This document shows positions 61,193 to 64,000 of a stretch of 64,000 bases of DNA, one piece after another. The notes under the pieces are model-generated. The model made no database searches and had not been told where the DNA came from. It saw only the letters and a list, made by a program, of their open reading frames with translations. Both the position numbers and the translations under genes were made by a program. The stretch's first letter is position 1, and the number at the start of each line of letters is the position of its first letter. Source of the DNA: Halostella limicola (GTDB taxonomy: Archaea > Halobacteriota > Halobacteria > Halobacteriales > Natronoarchaeaceae); NCBI RefSeq assembly GCF_003675875.1, contig NZ_RCDI01000004.1, forward strand, positions 186,001 to 250,000, read 5' to 3'.

Positions 61193-62068
61193 ATGCTCTC
61201 ATACACGGTATATTCCGAGGCGGGCGGCGTCGGGAAGTCGACGCTCGCCGCGAACCTCGCCGTCGCGCACGCTCGTGCCGGACTCGACGTTCTGGTCGTC
61301 CCGCTTGACCCGCAGGATGGAGACCTCTCACGGTTGTTCGGCGTCGACGACGACCGTGCCGACGGCAATGCCGACAACCTCGTCCGGCATCTGATCGACG
61401 CTCCAAAAGGCCCGTTCGAGGACCTCATTCGGACGACGGAAGACGTCGACATCGTTCCCGAGCACAACATGCTGTCGGACCTCTCGGGACACCTCAGCCG
61501 CGAGCAGGACAAGGCTGAGCAACTGGGCGATGCGTACAACATCTACGCGCAGCTCCACCGCGTTCTCGACGAGGCTAACGTCGCGGACAAGTACGATGTC
61601 CTCATCTGTGACCCACCTGCGACTGAGAGCGACCACCTCTACAATGCGATCTACGCAACGCGAAATCTCGTGATCCCCGTCGAGCCGTCGGCGAAGGGGA
61701 AGGCGTCGGTGGAGGGGTTAGCGAATCTCGCGACGAACTTCGCTGACCAGCTGGGGATCGATGTCGGGGTTCTGGCGGCCGTTCCGAACGGGTTCAAGGA
61801 TACTCGCGACCAGCGAGAGATGGTCGAAAATCTTGACCACACGACACCGGCGACGATCGGCGACCGGACGTCGCTGATGGAAGGCTGTTGGAAGCAGCAG
61901 TGTTCGGCGTTCGAGTATGTCCACGAACATCGTTCACGGCGTCGCGACTACGAGGTGGAAACGCTGGCTCAGCTTGACCGACTGGCCCGCAGTCTTGAGG
62001 AACAGGTCGGTCTTGACGCACCGCACCCGCCAGAACCGGGCGCGCTCGAACTGAAGGGCCCAGCATGA
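61193..62068 (+). CDS. parA: ParA-family partition ATPase
   Basis: 291 residues. YTVYSEAGGVGKSTLAANLA VAHARAGLDVLVVPLDPQDG holds the deviant Walker A (GGVGKST); YDVLICDPPATESDHLYNAI is Walker B; RNLVIPVEPSAKGKASVEGL follows. SojA-like ParA of haloarchaeal plasmids. It overlaps its small partner by 4 bp (ATGA). The preceding 370 bp contain AATCTTAG twice (61050-61085) and are AT-rich; they may include the partition promoter or centromere. Confidence 0.95.
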   Translation: MLSYTVYSEAGGVGKSTLAANLAVAHARAGLDVLVVPLDPQDGDLSRLFGVDDDRADGNADNLVRHLIDAPKGPFEDLIRTTEDVDIVPEHNMLSDLSGHLSREQDKAEQLGDAYNIYAQLHRVLDEANVADKYDVLICDPPATESDHLYNAIYATRNLVIPVEPSAKGKASVEGLANLATNFADQLGIDVGVLAAVPNGFKDTRDQREMVENLDHTTPATIGDRTSLMEGCWKQQCSAFEYVHEHRSRRRDYEVETLAQLDRLARSLEEQVGLDAPHPPEPGALELKGPA

Positions 62069-62484
62069 CGGGGTTCAAGGATGGTGCGGCATCGGACTCT
62101 CCCTTTGGGAGCGATGACGATAATGACGAGGGGGACGACGGGGACGGGTTACAAACTGAAACCACTGAGAACAACACCGATGCCGGTAATGATCAACCCT
62201 CAGGTACCGATAATTCGAACGACGAGAAGGAAAGGCCAAGCTCTGACGGTTTGCCTTGGATCTACCAGCGAAACAGCATTACTGACGGCCGCGAGAAGAC
62301 GGTCCAGCTCCATCTTCAATCGTCGACACTGGACGAACAGCGAGAGGCAAAAGCGGGCGTTGAGCAACGTCTTGGGGAATCAGTGAAGAAAGCAGACCTT
62401 CGCGAGGCGGCCCTCCTAGTTGGCCTGGAAAATTTGGACGAGGTCGCGTCGACTCTGAGAGAGTGGGGCTACGATATTGATTGA
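62065..62484 (+). CDS. ParA partner protein (ParB-analogue)
   Basis: 139 residues. An acidic Asn/Asp-rich disordered half (SPFGSDDDNDEGDDGDG ... DNSNDEKERPSS) is followed by LPWIYQRNSITDGREKTVQL HLQSSTLDEQREAKAGVEQR LGESVKKADLREAALLVGLE NLDEVASTLREWGYDID, a helical domain found in small haloarchaeal proteins beside ParA. It is probably the centromere-binding or ParA-stimulating component. Confidence 0.8.
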   Translation: MTGFKDGAASDSPFGSDDDNDEGDDGDGLQTETTENNTDAGNDQPSGTDNSNDEKERPSSDGLPWIYQRNSITDGREKTVQLHLQSSTLDEQREAKAGVEQRLGESVKKADLREAALLVGLENLDEVASTLREWGYDID

Positions 62485-62844
62485 TGAGCTAAAACCGTAG
62501 ACATACACCTCATACAACTGGCGTTTCTGTGGGTGGTATCGATATAGGTAGGAGAAGGATCTCTTATTCGATTTCGTCAGAAGAAACGAACACCTATGAA
62601 ATTATTTACTCTTTAGATCAGTTTCTGTTGAGTAAATCAGATTGTATTCTGTTCCTATAACCTCTCTTCAGCACCATTTTACGGCCCTATTCATGTAATC
62701 GTCCCTGCCCCATTCAATAGGCCCATAAGGTCGCCTGCGTCATGACGTACTGGTCTTTACAGTCGTATTTCCGTAATCTGTAGTCTCACGTGTTTCTCTT
62801 CTCTTTTAAAAAGAAACCCGAACGATAGTTATGATATTGAACTA

Positions 62845-62863
62845 TATTTCGATATACGAAATA
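62845..62863. promoter_or_regulatory. palindrome, IclR-type operator candidate 1
   Basis: TATTTCGATATACGAAATA is a perfect palindrome in the AT-rich 62485-63392 region. Together with the two sites below it shares TTTCG-N5-CGAAA, a spacing suited to IclR-family dimers. Confidence 0.55.
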
Positions 62864-63265
62864 CAGTGAATACGACTCCCCATATCAGTCATTGTGATAA
62901 TTTTACAAATTTCTATGGCCCAATCGATTGTTAGGTGTTGCCATGGATCTTGTTTCGACTCTCGAAATCATTCGTAAGTATAGTTAGTAGTAGAGATCGC
63001 CTCTCCTCTGAAACTCGCAATAGAGATCTCCTTCATAGAGAGTCCTGTGAGCGGTATCTGAGTTACTGGGAGGGAAGTCGTTTCGAGAGAGGAAGTTATG
63101 TTCGCACAGCGCTGCTGTGACCTGTTTCTTCCTTTCGTTCTTTAAGCCAATTCGCATCTACGAAACAGAGGCGACTTAGACCTAATTAGGTTCTTTTTCG
63201 ACAATCTCACCGTATACTGGGCTCTTTGTGCTCCTTATTGCGTCTCTGATATTCCCCTTCAGGGG

Positions 63266-63286
63266 GTATTTCGCTCCTCGAAATAC
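63266..63286. promoter_or_regulatory. palindrome, IclR-type operator candidate 2
   Basis: GTATTTCGCTCCTCGAAATA C: arms GTATTTCG and CGAAATAC are perfect, 5-nt centre. 107 bp before the IclR start. Confidence 0.6.
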
Positions 63287-63345
63287 CTAAACTGGCTGAA
63301 AATTTTCTATAAAACCCCTCATGAGTGAGTGGCTGAGACAATCTA

Positions 63346-63360
63346 TTTCGATGAGCGAAA
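63346..63360. promoter_or_regulatory. palindrome, IclR-type operator candidate 3
   Basis: TTTCGATGAGCGAAA, 33 bp before the IclR start; same arms TTTCG/CGAAA with five central bases. Likely autoregulatory. Confidence 0.6.
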
Positions 63361-63392
63361 CAACTATGTCATATACTCCCATGTGATGAACT

Positions 63393-64000
63393 ATGCAACC
63401 GAAAAAAACGGCGGAGACGATAGAAACAACCGAACGATCACTCGATATCGTCCGTGAGGTACAGGAACAGGGAGGTGCGACTATCGGGGAGATCGCGGCA
63501 GAGTTTGATATCTCGAAAAGTACAGCTTACAAGCATCTTGCGACACTAAATTCACGTGGCTATCTCGTTAAAGAGGGTGATCGATACCAGATTGGCCTGA
63601 AGTTTGCGAACCGGGGCGAGTACGCAAGAGCTCGGAAGCCAGGCTATCGAATAGCGGCCAGAAAAGTCGATGAACTAGCAGAGCGGACAGACGAAGAGGT
63701 GGACTTTGTTGTTGAGAATGATGGTCGGGCCATGACGGTCCATCTCTCGTACGACCCAAATAATCCCTATCAGGAGAAGAGCGTCGACCAATCTAACAAG
63801 CACTGGCGGACAGGAACGTACTATAACCTCCATTGTATCGCAGCAGGCAAAGCAGTACTTAGTACGCTTCCAGATGAGGAGATCGAGGCGATAATCGAAA
63901 GGTGGGGACTGCCAGAGCGAACTAATCAGACAATCACCGACCCCGAGGAGCTGTACGACGAAATCGAAACAATTCGCGATAGGGGTTGGGCATACTCAGA
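63393..64000 (+). CDS. IclR-family transcriptional regulator (3' end beyond window)
   Basis: 202 codons visible from ATG 63393. ETTERSLDIVREVQEQGGAT IGEIAAEFDISKSTAYKHLA TLNSRGYLVKEGDRYQIGLK is the IclR winged helix; the effector domain continues with LAERTDEEVDFVVENDGRAM ... YYNLHCIAAGKAVLSTLPDE EIEAIIERWGL. It acts on catabolic or transport genes, usually as an effector-sensing repressor. Three TTTCG-N5-CGAAA palindromes upstream suggest autoregulation. GC is clearly lower than in the sulfur block. Confidence 0.95.
   Translation, partial: MQPKKTAETIETTERSLDIVREVQEQGGATIGEIAAEFDISKSTAYKHLATLNSRGYLVKEGDRYQIGLKFANRGEYARARKPGYRIAARKVDELAERTDEEVDFVVENDGRAMTVHLSYDPNNPYQEKSVDQSNKHWRTGTYYNLHCIAAGKAVLSTLPDEEIEAIIERWGLPERTNQTITDPEELYDEIETIRDRGWAYS

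Overview
The window is haloarchaeal (class Halobacteria). Proteins are acidic, coding regions are GC-rich with strong GC3 bias, and several families typical of the group occur: HalOD1, DUF7344, Bat/HTH_10, amphi-Trp, DUF7563, CPxCG zinc ribbons. The gene content is that of a secondary replicon or integrated plasmid: an Orc1/Cdc6 gene beside an origin with ORB-like repeats, a ParA gene with a small partner, a VapBC pair, packed small-gene operons and many broken genes. The genus cannot be fixed from sequence alone.

Layout. 1-5.6 kb: metal/copper functions (HMA chaperone, DUF326/Csp copper-storage protein, a broken CopB-type ATPase) and small membrane proteins. 5.6-7.4 kb: gene-poor. 7.4-24.98 kb: a sulfur/thiol redox block with an aminotransferase, two thioredoxins, DUF1641, a sulfide:quinone-type flavoprotein, TusA, an M20 peptidase, CoA-disulfide-reductase-like protein, a heme-copper-oxidase-I-like membrane protein, two Bat-type or winged-helix regulators, DUF302, a methyltransferase, a DsrE relic, a rhodanese-persulfide dioxygenase fusion, a rhodanese and a split YeeE/YedE thiosulfate transporter. 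An 8-mer, GTATTGTG, recurs just upstream of several of these genes. 25-31.7 kb: frameshifted SWIM protein, VapBC with a mutated toxin, Bat-like regulator with an FAD monooxygenase-like protein, TRAM and HalOD1 proteins. 31.8-38.2 kb: a BBE-type oxidase and a flavodoxin/8-TM membrane module, flanked and interrupted by direct and inverted duplications. 38.8-44.7 kb: zinc ribbons, Orc1/Cdc6, the replication origin, and an Orc1-MCM chimeric relic. 45-49 kb: two dehalogenase-like hydrolases and truncated glucoamylase/PQQ genes. 49.5-53.3 kb: a solitary McrA-like type IV restriction enzyme, DUF389, and a frameshifted amidohydrolase. 53.5-59.2 kb: a long ATGA-coupled operon of small plasmid/virus-like genes interrupted by two hairpin-bearing repeats. 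59.4-64 kb: DUF1989, YqcI/YcgG, ParA with partner, a long AT-rich control region with IclR-type palindromes, and an IclR regulator cut by the window edge.

About twenty genes carry in-frame stops, frameshifts or fusions. Either this replicon is decaying quickly or some indels are assembly errors; nonsense codons of all three types and true chimeras argue that much of it is real.
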